Source of the DNA: SIG424 sp045546695
Lineage (GTDB): Bacteria; Bacillota; Clostridia; UBA1212; UBA1255
Direction of reading: 5' to 3'
Assembly (NCBI GenBank): GCA_045546695.1
Contig: JAZQDE010000045.1
Coordinates: forward strand, 1-36,152
DNA: 36,152 bases
This document shows positions 7,421 through 16,181 of this stretch, piece by piece. Under the pieces are notes generated by a model that was not told the origin of the DNA, did no database searches, and was given only the letters and a program-made list of their open reading frames with translations. Each line of letters begins with the position of its first letter. Positions within the stretch are counted from its first letter, which is position 1. Position numbers and translations under genes: made by a program.

Positions 7421-9418
7421 TCACGCCTTCTTTTTACGGATAAGCAAAATTCCCATCACGGCGCCAGAAGCAATCACAACAACAGCCGCAATAATAGTAA
7501 CGTATATCCACATCATCTTTGTCACGCCTTTTGTATGGAAATGGAAGCAGAAACGTCCGCCCGGTGCAACATCGCCATATGAATAAAAGTCCATAACGTC
7601 GCCTTCTACCTGCATATTATCTGACCATTTAAAGCCAAAATCCATAACGTCCTTATCCTGACCAAGCATACTACGAGGCACAGACAGCTGAAGAACATTG
7701 CCTTTCACAGAATAATTAACCGTGCCTTCGACAGCCTCCCACTGCCATACACCCTGGTCATCAACACCAAGAGAACGCTCCAGCGTACATGTGCCATTTG
7801 ACGGATTAACTCTGTTTATAACATACTCAAAGCCTTCCCAGTTTTTACTCATACCTGAATAATCCGTATCGATGAAAAGACGCATCCAGCCCGGATCGGT
7901 CTCAGGCGACAAAGCCTCAACAGTAGACACGTAAAAATACAAATTATCGTCATCGTACGCAACCTTGGACGTAACAATATCGTTTCTCATCGTAAAATTC
8001 TCATAATGACATCTTGCGTATCCGACAATGTCTCTGTCACGGGTACTGCCAACGTAATGTTCATATGTAATAGCATTATCCCATGCAGTCATATCATCTG
8101 AATTAATATCAATCGTCGCCGTACAGTCAATAGCAGTATCCTCTTCATCAAGACCCTTATACCTTCTGACATTTGCCACAAGCTGGTAATAATAATGGTC
8201 CTTCAATGCACCTGTAGACGGCTCAATGTCACGGCTGAACTCATCTGTAAAAGCATCGCAGAAGCCTGACCAACGGTAAGAAGTCCACTCATTCCATGCA
8301 GTAACCATAATCATATCGGGATCACATTCAATAGCAAAATCCCACTGTTGCTGGAAATTTCTGCCGGCAAGAAGACCAAGCTCATCTCTCGCATTCACAT
8401 TGAATGTCTCGCCGCCATAAGAATATGAGTAAGAATATTCCAGAAAACGTCCGTCCTTTTCTATTTCACCTGCATAGCTTCGTCCCATTACGTCAGGACC
8501 GGCAGCCATATGTGTCAATTCGTAATACATAGAATCCGCATTCTGTGCAACACCTACAGCAATCTGCTCAGGTCTGCCGTCTTCTGACTCAACCCCGTAG
8601 CGGCACTGAGGATATATAGAGAGCCAGCCCCACTGGGCAAAATTACTGGACCCTTCGTTAAAATACGACGGCTGTATCTCCTGGAAATAGAACATCTCCT
8701 CTATCTCTTCCTTGTGCTCGTAATCTTTATTTAAGAAGTCAGTAAATGTCAGAACAAGTGGCTTGCCTTTCCAGATAAACCAAAGATCTTCATACTCTTC
8801 ATTTGTATACCACTCTTCATACATAAACTGGAGCTGCGCAATTCTGTCATCGGCACTGCCTGCCAGATTCAGCCAGAAAACAATCTGCGGAACATCAACG
8901 CCGTCTTCCATCGCCTCATGCCACACCTTAAGCAAAGGATCCACGCCGGCCTCCCACATATATCTGCCGTTTGTACAGTCAAAGAATATAAAATCAACCT
9001 GTGCATCAGCAAGCATTTCAGCATGCTTTCTCAGAACAAATTCGTCCTGAGTCTTATAATATCCAAAAATTGGTTCGTTCCAGAAATATCCCGGCTCATA
9101 ATATCTTTCAAAATGATTAAACCAGAACTCATCATTTTCTTTTACATTTTCTGCCGCCTCAGGATACTCCTCAATAACCTCAGTAAGGTTAACCGGTACA
9201 CGATATCTACTGAAGTCGCAGTGCCACGTATGGTAAAAAATACCAACTGTTCTGTCATGGTCAGATCTCTCCGGCAATTCCGGATACGACGTATCTGTTC
9301 TTCCGAGGCCATCAACGTAGATCCATTTTTCCGGCTCAATTTCACCGGCAAAAGCTACCTGTGAAAAGCAAAGCACGAAAATCAAAACAAGTCCGATTAC
9401 TTTAATAATACTTTTCAT
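7421..9418 (-). CDS. secreted, membrane-anchored GH99/GH71-like protein with CBM9-like domain
   Basis: The 665-residue product has a signal peptide (about 1-24, ending AFA). A TIM-barrel-like glycoside hydrolase region of the GH99/GH71/WbsX-like group (about 40-435) carries FYHTWH near its start and AWNEWTSY followed by IEPSTGALKDHYY near its end. A CBM9/DOMON-like beta-sandwich follows (about 445-625), then a C-terminal membrane helix with a basic tail (about 638-665, ending RKKKA). It should be displayed on the outer face of the membrane and act on a glycan. Family members attack alpha-mannan-type or related polymers; the substrate here is not deducible. The start overlaps the stop of the copper ATPase (ATGA at 9415-9418), with AGGAG just upstream inside that gene. 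Confidence 0.75.
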   Translation of the reverse strand: MKSIIKVIGLVLIFVLCFSQVAFAGEIEPEKWIYVDGLGRTDTSYPELPERSDHDRTVGIFYHTWHCDFSRYRVPVNLTEVIEEYPEAAENVKENDEFWFNHFERYYEPGYFWNEPIFGYYKTQDEFVLRKHAEMLADAQVDFIFFDCTNGRYMWEAGVDPLLKVWHEAMEDGVDVPQIVFWLNLAGSADDRIAQLQFMYEEWYTNEEYEDLWFIWKGKPLVLTFTDFLNKDYEHKEEIEEMFYFQEIQPSYFNEGSSNFAQWGWLSIYPQCRYGVESEDGRPEQIAVGVAQNADSMYYELTHMAAGPDVMGRSYAGEIEKDGRFLEYSYSYSYGGETFNVNARDELGLLAGRNFQQQWDFAIECDPDMIMVTAWNEWTSYRWSGFCDAFTDEFSRDIEPSTGALKDHYYYQLVANVRRYKGLDEEDTAIDCTATIDINSDDMTAWDNAITYEHYVGSTRDRDIVGYARCHYENFTMRNDIVTSKVAYDDDNLYFYVSTVEALSPETDPGWMRLFIDTDYSGMSKNWEGFEYVINRVNPSNGTCTLERSLGVDDQGVWQWEAVEGTVNYSVKGNVLQLSVPRSMLGQDKDVMDFGFKWSDNMQVEGDVMDFYSYGDVAPGGRFCFHFHTKGVTKMMWIYVTIIAAVVVIASGAVMGILLIRKKKA

Positions 9419-9624
9419 TTACAACTCCTGGGTTCATAACCTGCGTCACTGACAGCCTTCATGAGAACCTCGTCAGAAACGTCATTCGCAATCTCTACTA
9501 CAGCCTTCTTCTTTTTAAGGTCAACAGTCACTTTCGTAACACCCTCGACCTCACTCAGAGCCTTTTCAACATGAGCCTGACATTTTACACACATCATACC
9601 ATCGATAACAAGCGTCTTGTTCAT
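9415..9624 (-). CDS. possible internally initiated CopZ-like copper chaperone
   Basis: In the same frame as the 3' end of copA, an ATG at 9624 is preceded by GGAGG (9637-9633 on the minus strand) with an ideal 8-base spacing. The resulting 69-residue protein begins MNKTLVIDGMMCVKCQAHVE and is exactly the size and shape of a free CopZ chaperone, with its MxCxxC site. It may be a second product of copA by internal initiation, or the relic of a separate copZ that fused into the ATPase frame. Sequence cannot tell which; both products from one gene is the inference. Confidence 0.5.
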   Translation of the reverse strand: MNKTLVIDGMMCVKCQAHVEKALSEVEGVTKVTVDLKKKKAVVEIANDVSDEVLMKAVSDAGYEPRSCK

Positions 9625-11898
9625 CTTTTTATCCTCCATTTTCTTTTTATTTTCAGCGTAAATCTTCGCAAAATTAAGTCTTAATGCATTTGAAACGACG
9701 CACACGCTCGACAAGCTCATCGCAGCTGCGCCGAACATCGGATTCAATGTAAGGCCGAGACCTACAAAAGCGCCTGCCGCCAGCGGAATGCCGATGCAGT
9801 TATATATAAATGCCCAGAAAAGATTCTGGTGAATATTCCTGAGTGTCTTTTTTGACAACTTTATTGCAGCCGCGACGTCCATAAGGTCTGACTTCATAAG
9901 CACAACACTGCTGCTGTCAATTGCGATATCCGAGCCGGCACCGATTGCAATCCCCACGTCTGCCGCCATCAGCGCAGGTGCGTCATTTATTCCATCTCCT
10001 ACCATCGCAACCCGGCCGTCTTTTCTGAGATTTGTCACGACAGCCTCCTTTTCACCGGGCAAAACGTCTGAAATTACCTCATCAATGCCCGCCTGAGCTG
10101 CAATCGCCTGCGCTGTCTTTCGGTTGTCACCCGTCAGCATAACAACGCGAATGCCCATTTTTTTAAGCTCCGCAACAGCACGCGCGCTACCGTCTTTTAT
10201 AACGTCAGCAACAGCGATGATACCGACAATCTTATCTGCCTGTGAAAAGAAAAGCGGAGTCTTACCCTCTTGCGCATACTTTTCACCCACAGCCTGCAAA
10301 TCGTCCGTCATATAGCCTTTTTCTGCCATAAATGCACTGTTTGCACCAAATATTTCCAGCCCGTCTATAACGCCGCGCACACCATGACCGGGGAGCGCTT
10401 CAAACTCTTCAATATCGCCGGCAACGTTGATGCCGCGACTTGTCGCTTCTTTTACAATAGCACTTGCAAGAGGATGCTCGCTTTTTATTTCAAGACCGAG
10501 CGCCAGAGCCAGCAATTTATTTTCATCGAAATCATCACAGGCGGTATATACGTCAGTAACAGACGGAGCGCCTTTCGTCACCGTACCTGTCTTGTCAAGT
10601 ACGACAATATCCGTCTTACCTGTCTGTTCAAGAGACGTTGCAGTCTTGAAAAGAATACCGTTTTTTGCACCGACGCCGCTACCTACCATAATAGCAACAG
10701 GTGTTGCAAGTCCGAGCGCGCACGGACAGCTGATAACCAACACGCTGATGGCCCTTGCCAGCGCGTAGCCAAAATCTTTTCCAAGAATTATCCAGATAAT
10801 GCACGATATAACGGCTATCACTACAACGACCGGCACAAAAACGCCGGATACTTTGTCCGCAATTTTTGCAATAGGCGCTTTTGACGCAGCAGTATTTTCT
10901 ACCATCTCTATAATCTGGCCGAGCGTAGTATCGCCCTGTACTTTTGTCGCCCTGCACGTAATAAAGCCATGAAGATTTATCGTGCCGGCATAAACAACGC
11001 CGCCCGGATTCTTTTCAACAGGCAGACTCTCGCCGGTAAGCGCCGATTCGTCTGTCGTACTTGAGCCTTCTAAAACCTCGCCGTCGGCCGGTATATTTTC
11101 ACCGGGACGCACAACAAAAACGTCGCCTTGGCGCATCTCTTCGACCGGAATAATCTGCTCAGCGCCATCGCGTATCACGTGAGCCGTCTTGGGCGTCAGG
11201 TCCATGAGCTTCTTAATCGCATTCGTGGTCTTGCCCTTGCTCCTCGCCTCAAGCGTCTTGCCGAGCGTTATCAGCGCAAGAATCATCGCCGCAGACTCAA
11301 AATACAGTCCGTGGAGCAGGTCATGCGAAAGAGCCGGATTTGCCGTCATACGGAAAACAACCGCGACGCTGTATATATATGACGCGCCGCTGCCCAGTGA
11401 AACGAGTGTGTCCATGTTCGGTGCCCTGCGCAGCAGGCTTTTTACTCCGTTTATGAAAAAATGCTGGTTGATTATCATTACAATTCCTGCCAGAAGCATC
11501 TGACAAAGAGCTGTTGCAAGCGGATTTCCGGTGAAAAAGGACGGTAGCCACCAGCCCCACATAGTGTGCCCCATCGAAATATACATAAGTGGCAGCAAAA
11601 TGATAACAGAAGCTACGAGTCTTTTTACCATAGCCTTTGTGTGTGTATCTTCAATATCGTCTGTTTTTTTACTTTTTCCGGAAGTCTTGTCGTCTGCTCC
11701 GATTCCATATCCTGCCTGAAGCACAGCGTCACAAATACAGCTGTCAGATACATTATCCTCGCAAACTACATTCATAGAATTTGTAAGCAAATTTACCTGA
11801 ACCTCTGTTACTCCCGGTACGTTTGATACCGCCTTGTGAACATGTGCGCTGCAAGCAGAGCAAGTCATGCCGGTAACTTTGAATTTCTGAGTCTTCAT
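9415..11898 (-). CDS. copA: Cu+-exporting P1B-type ATPase with C-terminal CopZ-like domain
   Basis: This 827-residue copper exporter has an N-terminal heavy-metal domain (C13-S-A-C16 in MTCSAC), eight expected membrane helices, the TGES actuator motif, the CPC metal site in helix 6 (about residue 391), the phosphorylated Asp in DKTGT (about 434), and the MVGDGINDAPAL hinge. An additional heavy-metal domain with MCVKC is fused at the C terminus (residues 759-827). A Met further upstream is open, but ATG at 11898 has AAAGGAG 10 bases before it. The product detoxifies or delivers copper at the inner membrane. No CsoR or CopY regulator gene is visible nearby. The C-terminal fusion has its own start signal (see the internal entry). 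Confidence 0.95.
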   Translation of the reverse strand: MKTQKFKVTGMTCSACSAHVHKAVSNVPGVTEVQVNLLTNSMNVVCEDNVSDSCICDAVLQAGYGIGADDKTSGKSKKTDDIEDTHTKAMVKRLVASVIILLPLMYISMGHTMWGWWLPSFFTGNPLATALCQMLLAGIVMIINQHFFINGVKSLLRRAPNMDTLVSLGSGASYIYSVAVVFRMTANPALSHDLLHGLYFESAAMILALITLGKTLEARSKGKTTNAIKKLMDLTPKTAHVIRDGAEQIIPVEEMRQGDVFVVRPGENIPADGEVLEGSSTTDESALTGESLPVEKNPGGVVYAGTINLHGFITCRATKVQGDTTLGQIIEMVENTAASKAPIAKIADKVSGVFVPVVVVIAVISCIIWIILGKDFGYALARAISVLVISCPCALGLATPVAIMVGSGVGAKNGILFKTATSLEQTGKTDIVVLDKTGTVTKGAPSVTDVYTACDDFDENKLLALALGLEIKSEHPLASAIVKEATSRGINVAGDIEEFEALPGHGVRGVIDGLEIFGANSAFMAEKGYMTDDLQAVGEKYAQEGKTPLFFSQADKIVGIIAVADVIKDGSARAVAELKKMGIRVVMLTGDNRKTAQAIAAQAGIDEVISDVLPGEKEAVVTNLRKDGRVAMVGDGINDAPALMAADVGIAIGAGSDIAIDSSSVVLMKSDLMDVAAAIKLSKKTLRNIHQNLFWAFIYNCIGIPLAAGAFVGLGLTLNPMFGAAAMSLSSVCVVSNALRLNFAKIYAENKKKMEDKKMNKTLVIDGMMCVKCQAHVEKALSEVEGVTKVTVDLKKKKAVVEIANDVSDEVLMKAVSDAGYEPRSCK

Positions 11899-11972
11899 AT
11901 AAATTTTTCTCCTTTGGCCTTTTCGAAACAAGGCTCTTGCTGACTTTCTTTTTTTGAAAACCAATATAGGTG

Positions 11973-12000
11973 ATTATACTACAAAAAAGGGACACAGGGA
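11973..12000 (-). promoter_or_regulatory. likely -10 region of the copA promoter
   Basis: On the minus strand TATAAT lies at 11978-11973, about 75 bases upstream of the copA start. No good -35 is seen (TTCCCT at about 17 bases), as is common for activated or repressed metal-response promoters. No clear CopY box was found. The 347 bases between the copA and transglutaminase genes hold this, the divergent promoter at 12172 and a palindrome AACTTTCGAAAGTT at 12151-12164. Confidence 0.4.
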
Positions 12001-12171
12001 AGATTAATAATCTTATTCTATCTTCTTTTGTTAACTAAATTGATTTGTTGCATACTGTTATCGTGAAATTGTTTCAACATTGTTATCACCGCACCTGAAA
12101 TTGAAAAAAATCCGGAAAGAAACCAAGCGATTTCTGCAAGGCAGACTTAAAACTTTCGAAAGTTAAGAAAG

Positions 12172-12208
12172 TTGCAACGAGCACTCTTCAATGCTATAAT
12201 GAAGAGTG
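12172..12208 (+). promoter_or_regulatory. sigma-A-type promoter with an overlapping operator-like inverted repeat
   Basis: TTGCAA (12172-12177) and a perfect TATAAT (12195-12200) are separated by 17 bases, a good housekeeping promoter for the 12-kb operon downstream. A perfect 9-base inverted repeat, CACTCTTCA (12182-12190) and TGAAGAGTG (12200-12208), brackets the -10 box. A repressor bound there would block polymerase. The repressor gene is not in the window. Confidence 0.75.
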
Positions 12209-12245
12209 GTATATTGCCACTAAAAACAACGGAGATTTTCGACAA

Positions 12246-14411
12246 ATGACAAAGAAAAATGATACAAAAAATAATAAGAAAAAAAACCAGAAACCACTGC
12301 ATATTATTATAATTCTTATACTGGTAATAGTGGCGGCTTTGGTTATTTTCAACGAATATAATTACAGAGGTGTGCGCAAATCAATCGATCTTGAATTGGG
12401 CGCCCCCATTCCTGAAGCAAGCGCCTTTGCAAAGAACAAAGATACAAAGGCAGATATACAATACGTAACAGATATTTCCACAATCAATATAACCAAAGAA
12501 GGCACGTATAAAGTCACTGTGAAAATCGGCAAAAGACAGCTTGACGTAAAGCTTAAAGTAGAAGACACGACTGCGCCGACTGCCGATAAAAAAATAGTTA
12601 CAATCGGTACAAAAGACAAAATAACACCGGATAAACTCGTTGAAAATATCAAAGACGCAGGACTTGTTTCCATTTCCTGGAAAAAGGCGCCTGACTTTGG
12701 TGTGATTGGCGATTATAACGTACATCTGACGCTTAAAGACGAAGCGGGAAATAAAACAAAAATCAACACTGTTGTCAAAATCCGCGACGTATACGACGAG
12801 CTTGAGATTGAAGCCAACAAAGAAGGCAACGTGCCGGCCGCTAAAGACTACTTCCTTTTTGACGCACCTGACGCAGCATACGTCGGAGATTTATCAAACG
12901 TCAAAACAGACAAACCCGGCATTTATCCCGTAACACTTATCACAAACGGTAAACAATATACGTCAAAAATCAAAGTTATCGATACAGTCGCGCCTGTCGT
13001 AACTACATCGAGCAAAATTCTCCTTAAAGATTCTGCCGTTCCTGAAGCCCTGAGCTTTGTCGAGACTTTCACAGAACTATCAGGCGAGGTCACAGCGACA
13101 TATGAAAAGCCGATTGACACGTCAAAAGTCGGCGAATTTACAGGAAAAATTATTGTTTCAGACTCTTCGGGCAACAAAACTACTGTTGAGATCAGTTATA
13201 TTGTTGCAGAATTTGAATCTGTAACAATCGAAGCAGACGAACTTCCGATTATTCCCGAAAATATTATCAAAAATTACCATTCTTACAATAAAGTAACTCT
13301 CATTGAAGGCAACCTGCACCCTGAGACACTCGGTGCCGGCGAGCTCATATTCGATGCAGACGGCATGCGCCTTAGCGTATACGTAACAGTTACCGACACA
13401 AAAGTGCCTATTGCAGAGCCAAATCCTATGTCAGGATTTGTTAATTATCCGTTTGAAGCAGACCTTTTCGTGAAAAATATCGTAGACGGCACTGCCGTTA
13501 CATGTTCCTTCAGCCAGACACCCGACTGGACGAAGGAAGGCATTCAGAATGTGGTAATCCAGCTTACAGATGCTGCCGGCAACAAATCTACAGTAACAAC
13601 TACTCTTACTCTTGAGCTTGATACCGAGCCACCTGTAATTACAGGTCTTCTTGACAGATTCACATATCTTGATGAAGCCGTATCATACTTCAAAGAAATA
13701 CGCGCAACAGACAACGCCGACAAAAATGTTGATATAAAAGTATCCACAGACCTTAATATCCACCAGCTCGGCAAGTACAAAGTAACTTTCACAGCGACAG
13801 ATAAGGCAGGAAACGCCACAACAGCCTCAACAACTTTCACAGTTATAGAGATGACCGTTACTGATGCCCAGATAAAGGAAATGGCAAACAAGGTTCTCTA
13901 CGGCGACGGCACTACACCCGGCATTATCAATGATTCTATGACGACAGCCGAAAAAGCATCCGCAATTTTCGACTGGTGCAATAAAAAGATTAAATACGTA
14001 GGCGACGACAATCACTCTGACTGGCGTCTTGCAGCCAAGAATGGCTTTGAGAAAAAGAGTGGCGACTGCTACACATTCTACGCCGTTTCACGCGCACTCT
14101 TAGAACAGCTTGACAACGTTCAGCTTCTTGAGATCAGACGTTACAGAGAAGCATCCACGCGTCACTACTGGCTCCTCGTAAACATTATGGATACAGGCTG
14201 GTATCACTTCGATACGTGCAACTTAGGTCCGTGGATTTCACCTGACCAGACAGGTCCCAGATACAGATGTTTCATGGAAATAGATTCCAATCTTGTTAAA
14301 TACTCAACTCGTTATTGGAGATATGATGATATTTATCCCGACCGCGATGAAGAAGATGAAAATCTCTATCCTGATATTGCCACAACGGAATTTGTAGACC
14401 CTGAAAAATAA
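12246..14411 (+). CDS. membrane-anchored Ig-repeat protein with transglutaminase-like domain
   Basis: The 721-residue protein has a basic N terminus and one membrane helix (about 18-36), so the rest lies outside the cell. Four DUF5011-like immunoglobulin repeats begin at about residues 107, 245, 383 and 458, each opening with D-T-x-x-P and ending in a beta strand after AGNK or SGNK. A transglutaminase-like domain (about 545-700) keeps the triad: C606 in SGDCYTFY, the His in RHYWLL (about 639), and the Asp in WYHFDTC (about 654). It could hydrolyse or form isopeptide bonds at the cell surface. It is the first gene of the operon and sits 11 bases before the DltA-like gene. GGAG lies about 11 bases upstream of ATG 12246. 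Confidence 0.85.
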   Translation: MTKKNDTKNNKKKNQKPLHIIIILILVIVAALVIFNEYNYRGVRKSIDLELGAPIPEASAFAKNKDTKADIQYVTDISTINITKEGTYKVTVKIGKRQLDVKLKVEDTTAPTADKKIVTIGTKDKITPDKLVENIKDAGLVSISWKKAPDFGVIGDYNVHLTLKDEAGNKTKINTVVKIRDVYDELEIEANKEGNVPAAKDYFLFDAPDAAYVGDLSNVKTDKPGIYPVTLITNGKQYTSKIKVIDTVAPVVTTSSKILLKDSAVPEALSFVETFTELSGEVTATYEKPIDTSKVGEFTGKIIVSDSSGNKTTVEISYIVAEFESVTIEADELPIIPENIIKNYHSYNKVTLIEGNLHPETLGAGELIFDADGMRLSVYVTVTDTKVPIAEPNPMSGFVNYPFEADLFVKNIVDGTAVTCSFSQTPDWTKEGIQNVVIQLTDAAGNKSTVTTTLTLELDTEPPVITGLLDRFTYLDEAVSYFKEIRATDNADKNVDIKVSTDLNIHQLGKYKVTFTATDKAGNATTASTTFTVIEMTVTDAQIKEMANKVLYGDGTTPGIINDSMTTAEKASAIFDWCNKKIKYVGDDNHSDWRLAAKNGFEKKSGDCYTFYAVSRALLEQLDNVQLLEIRRYREASTRHYWLLVNIMDTGWYHFDTCNLGPWISPDQTGPRYRCFMEIDSNLVKYSTRYWRYDDIYPDRDEEDENLYPDIATTEFVDPEK

Positions 14412-14422
14412 GCGAGGTTTTT

Positions 14423-15925
14423 ATGATTAATGTTCTTGAATATCTTGAATATAGTGCTGAAAAATACCCGGACAAGATTGCTTTTTCAGGTTCAGGCAGC
14501 AGCGTTACCTTCAAAGACATGCTGGAAGGCGCTCACAATATCGCCCTTCGTCTTATAAACGCCGATGCCCACAAAGAGCCTGTCGTTATCAATATGACCA
14601 GAAGTCCTGAGATGATTGTTGCTTTCTTCGGCGTCATCGCAGCCGGCTGCTATTATGTGCCAATCGACGAGCAGATGCCCGCTCACCGCACAGAGCTCAT
14701 CATGGACCGCCTGAACGCCCACTACGTAATTACTGACGGCACCACAAATGTTACTCCTCGCGAAGGCACGACTATATTTGATTACCATGATATGGTATCT
14801 TTTGCCGGTGAAAAGCAGCAAACTGCCGCACTTCTCGACAAAATCCGCAAAGAAGCAATCGACTTAGATCCTATATATATCGTTTTCACATCAGGCTCAA
14901 CAGGCGTGCCAAAAGGCGTTGTCACGAATCACAGATGCGTAATCGACTATGTAGAGCAACTCACAAAAATAATCGGCGCTACGCACGACAGCATCTTTGC
15001 AATGCAGTCACCACTTTACGTAGATGCCTGCCTTAAGGAAATTTATTCCACTTTAAAATTCGGTGCAACGACACACATTGTTCCAAAAGAACTTTTCACG
15101 CAGCCTGTAAAGCTCGTTGAATATCTGAATGAAAAAGAAATAAACACAGTCTGCTGGGTAGTGCCTGCGCTGACATTTATTTCCGGTCTCAAAACGTTTA
15201 AGACTGTAGTGCCGACGCACCTTAAAACTATCGCCTTCGGAAGCGAAGTTTTCCCGCCAAAACAGCTAAAAACGTGGCGCGAGACTTTGCCGGATGCAAG
15301 ATTTATTAATCTCTACGGCCCTACAGAAGCAACCGGCATGTGCTGCCATTATGAAGTAACAGATAAAACAGATATCGAAAAGCCTGTTCCTATCGGAAAG
15401 CCCTTCCCGAACAAGGAAATCTTCCTGCTTGACGACGACGGGAAACAGGTTGACCAAGGGCAGGTCGGAGAGATTTGCATCAGAGGAATCTCCCTCTCCC
15501 CCGGATATTTCGACAGCCCCGATATCACATCCAAAGCGTTCGTACAGAATCCACTCAACCCGCTTTTCACCGATATAATATACAAAACGGGCGACCTGGG
15601 CAGAATCAACGAAGACGGCGACATCGAATTTGTTTCACGCAAAGATTTCCAGATAAAGCATATGGGATATCGCATTGAGCTTGGCGAGATTGAAATGCTG
15701 GCTTGCAAAATAGACGGTGTTGAAAACGTTTGCTGTCTGTACGACGGTGAAAAGAAAAAAATATCAATGTTCTACATGGGAACAATAGAAAAAGGCGAGC
15801 TTGTTTCTCTGCTTAAGGACAAACTGCCACGATATATGATACCAAATACTGTAATTAAATTAGAGCTTATGCCACTTACAGCAAATGGTAAAACAGACAG
15901 GAACGCATTGAAACAAATGCTTTGA
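14423..15925 (+). CDS. DltA-like amino acid:carrier protein ligase (adenylation enzyme)
   Basis: This 500-residue ANL-superfamily enzyme activates an amino acid with ATP and loads it on the carrier protein encoded next. The core motifs are FTSGSTGVPKG (about 154-164), the A4 segment VDACLKEIY (D201), LYGPTEATG (297-305), YKTGDLGR, GYRIELGEIE and NGKTDR (K490). DltA uses D-Ala. Here the position that I align with Cys269 of Bacillus cereus DltA, a residue reported to matter for D-Ala choice, is G273, and K205 lies in the pocket. This suggests a different, possibly acidic, amino acid. The alignment is from memory. The Asp/Glu racemase five genes downstream fits that reading. It is cytoplasmic; GCGAGG precedes ATG 14423. 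Confidence 0.88.
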   Translation: MINVLEYLEYSAEKYPDKIAFSGSGSSVTFKDMLEGAHNIALRLINADAHKEPVVINMTRSPEMIVAFFGVIAAGCYYVPIDEQMPAHRTELIMDRLNAHYVITDGTTNVTPREGTTIFDYHDMVSFAGEKQQTAALLDKIRKEAIDLDPIYIVFTSGSTGVPKGVVTNHRCVIDYVEQLTKIIGATHDSIFAMQSPLYVDACLKEIYSTLKFGATTHIVPKELFTQPVKLVEYLNEKEINTVCWVVPALTFISGLKTFKTVVPTHLKTIAFGSEVFPPKQLKTWRETLPDARFINLYGPTEATGMCCHYEVTDKTDIEKPVPIGKPFPNKEIFLLDDDGKQVDQGQVGEICIRGISLSPGYFDSPDITSKAFVQNPLNPLFTDIIYKTGDLGRINEDGDIEFVSRKDFQIKHMGYRIELGEIEMLACKIDGVENVCCLYDGEKKKISMFYMGTIEKGELVSLLKDKLPRYMIPNTVIKLELMPLTANGKTDRNALKQML

Positions 15926-15947
15926 TAAAAATAAAGGACGGTTTTTT

Positions 15948-16181
15948 ATGGACGAATTACTTAACATTCTGAGCGAACTTCACCCCGATATTGATTTTGA
16001 AAAAGAAGAAAATCTCATCGGCGACAAGATTCTCGATTCATTCGATATTGTTACGATTATCGCAGAAGTTTCCGACGTTTTTGACGTAGCAATTCCTGCG
16101 CAGGACATTGTAGAAGAGAATTTCAATTCTGCAAAAGCGCTGTATGCTTTGATTAACAGACTCGAAGAAGAGGACGACTGA
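15948..16181 (+). CDS. DltC-like acyl/aminoacyl carrier protein
   Basis: The 77-residue acidic carrier protein has the phosphopantetheine site at S31 (ILDSFDIV). It accepts the amino acid from the DltA-like ligase and presents it to the membrane acyltransferase. The size and four-helix pattern are those of DltC. Its stop overlaps the start of the MBOAT gene (TGATG at 16179-16183), as is common in dlt operons, pointing to coupled synthesis. Confidence 0.9.
   Translation: MDELLNILSELHPDIDFEKEENLIGDKILDSFDIVTIIAEVSDVFDVAIPAQDIVEENFNSAKALYALINRLEEEDD

Noticed and set aside
10270..10884. A 204-codon plus-strand open frame.
   Set aside because: It is antisense to copA, which has full family motifs; the frame has no Shine-Dalgarno site and no recognisable domain.
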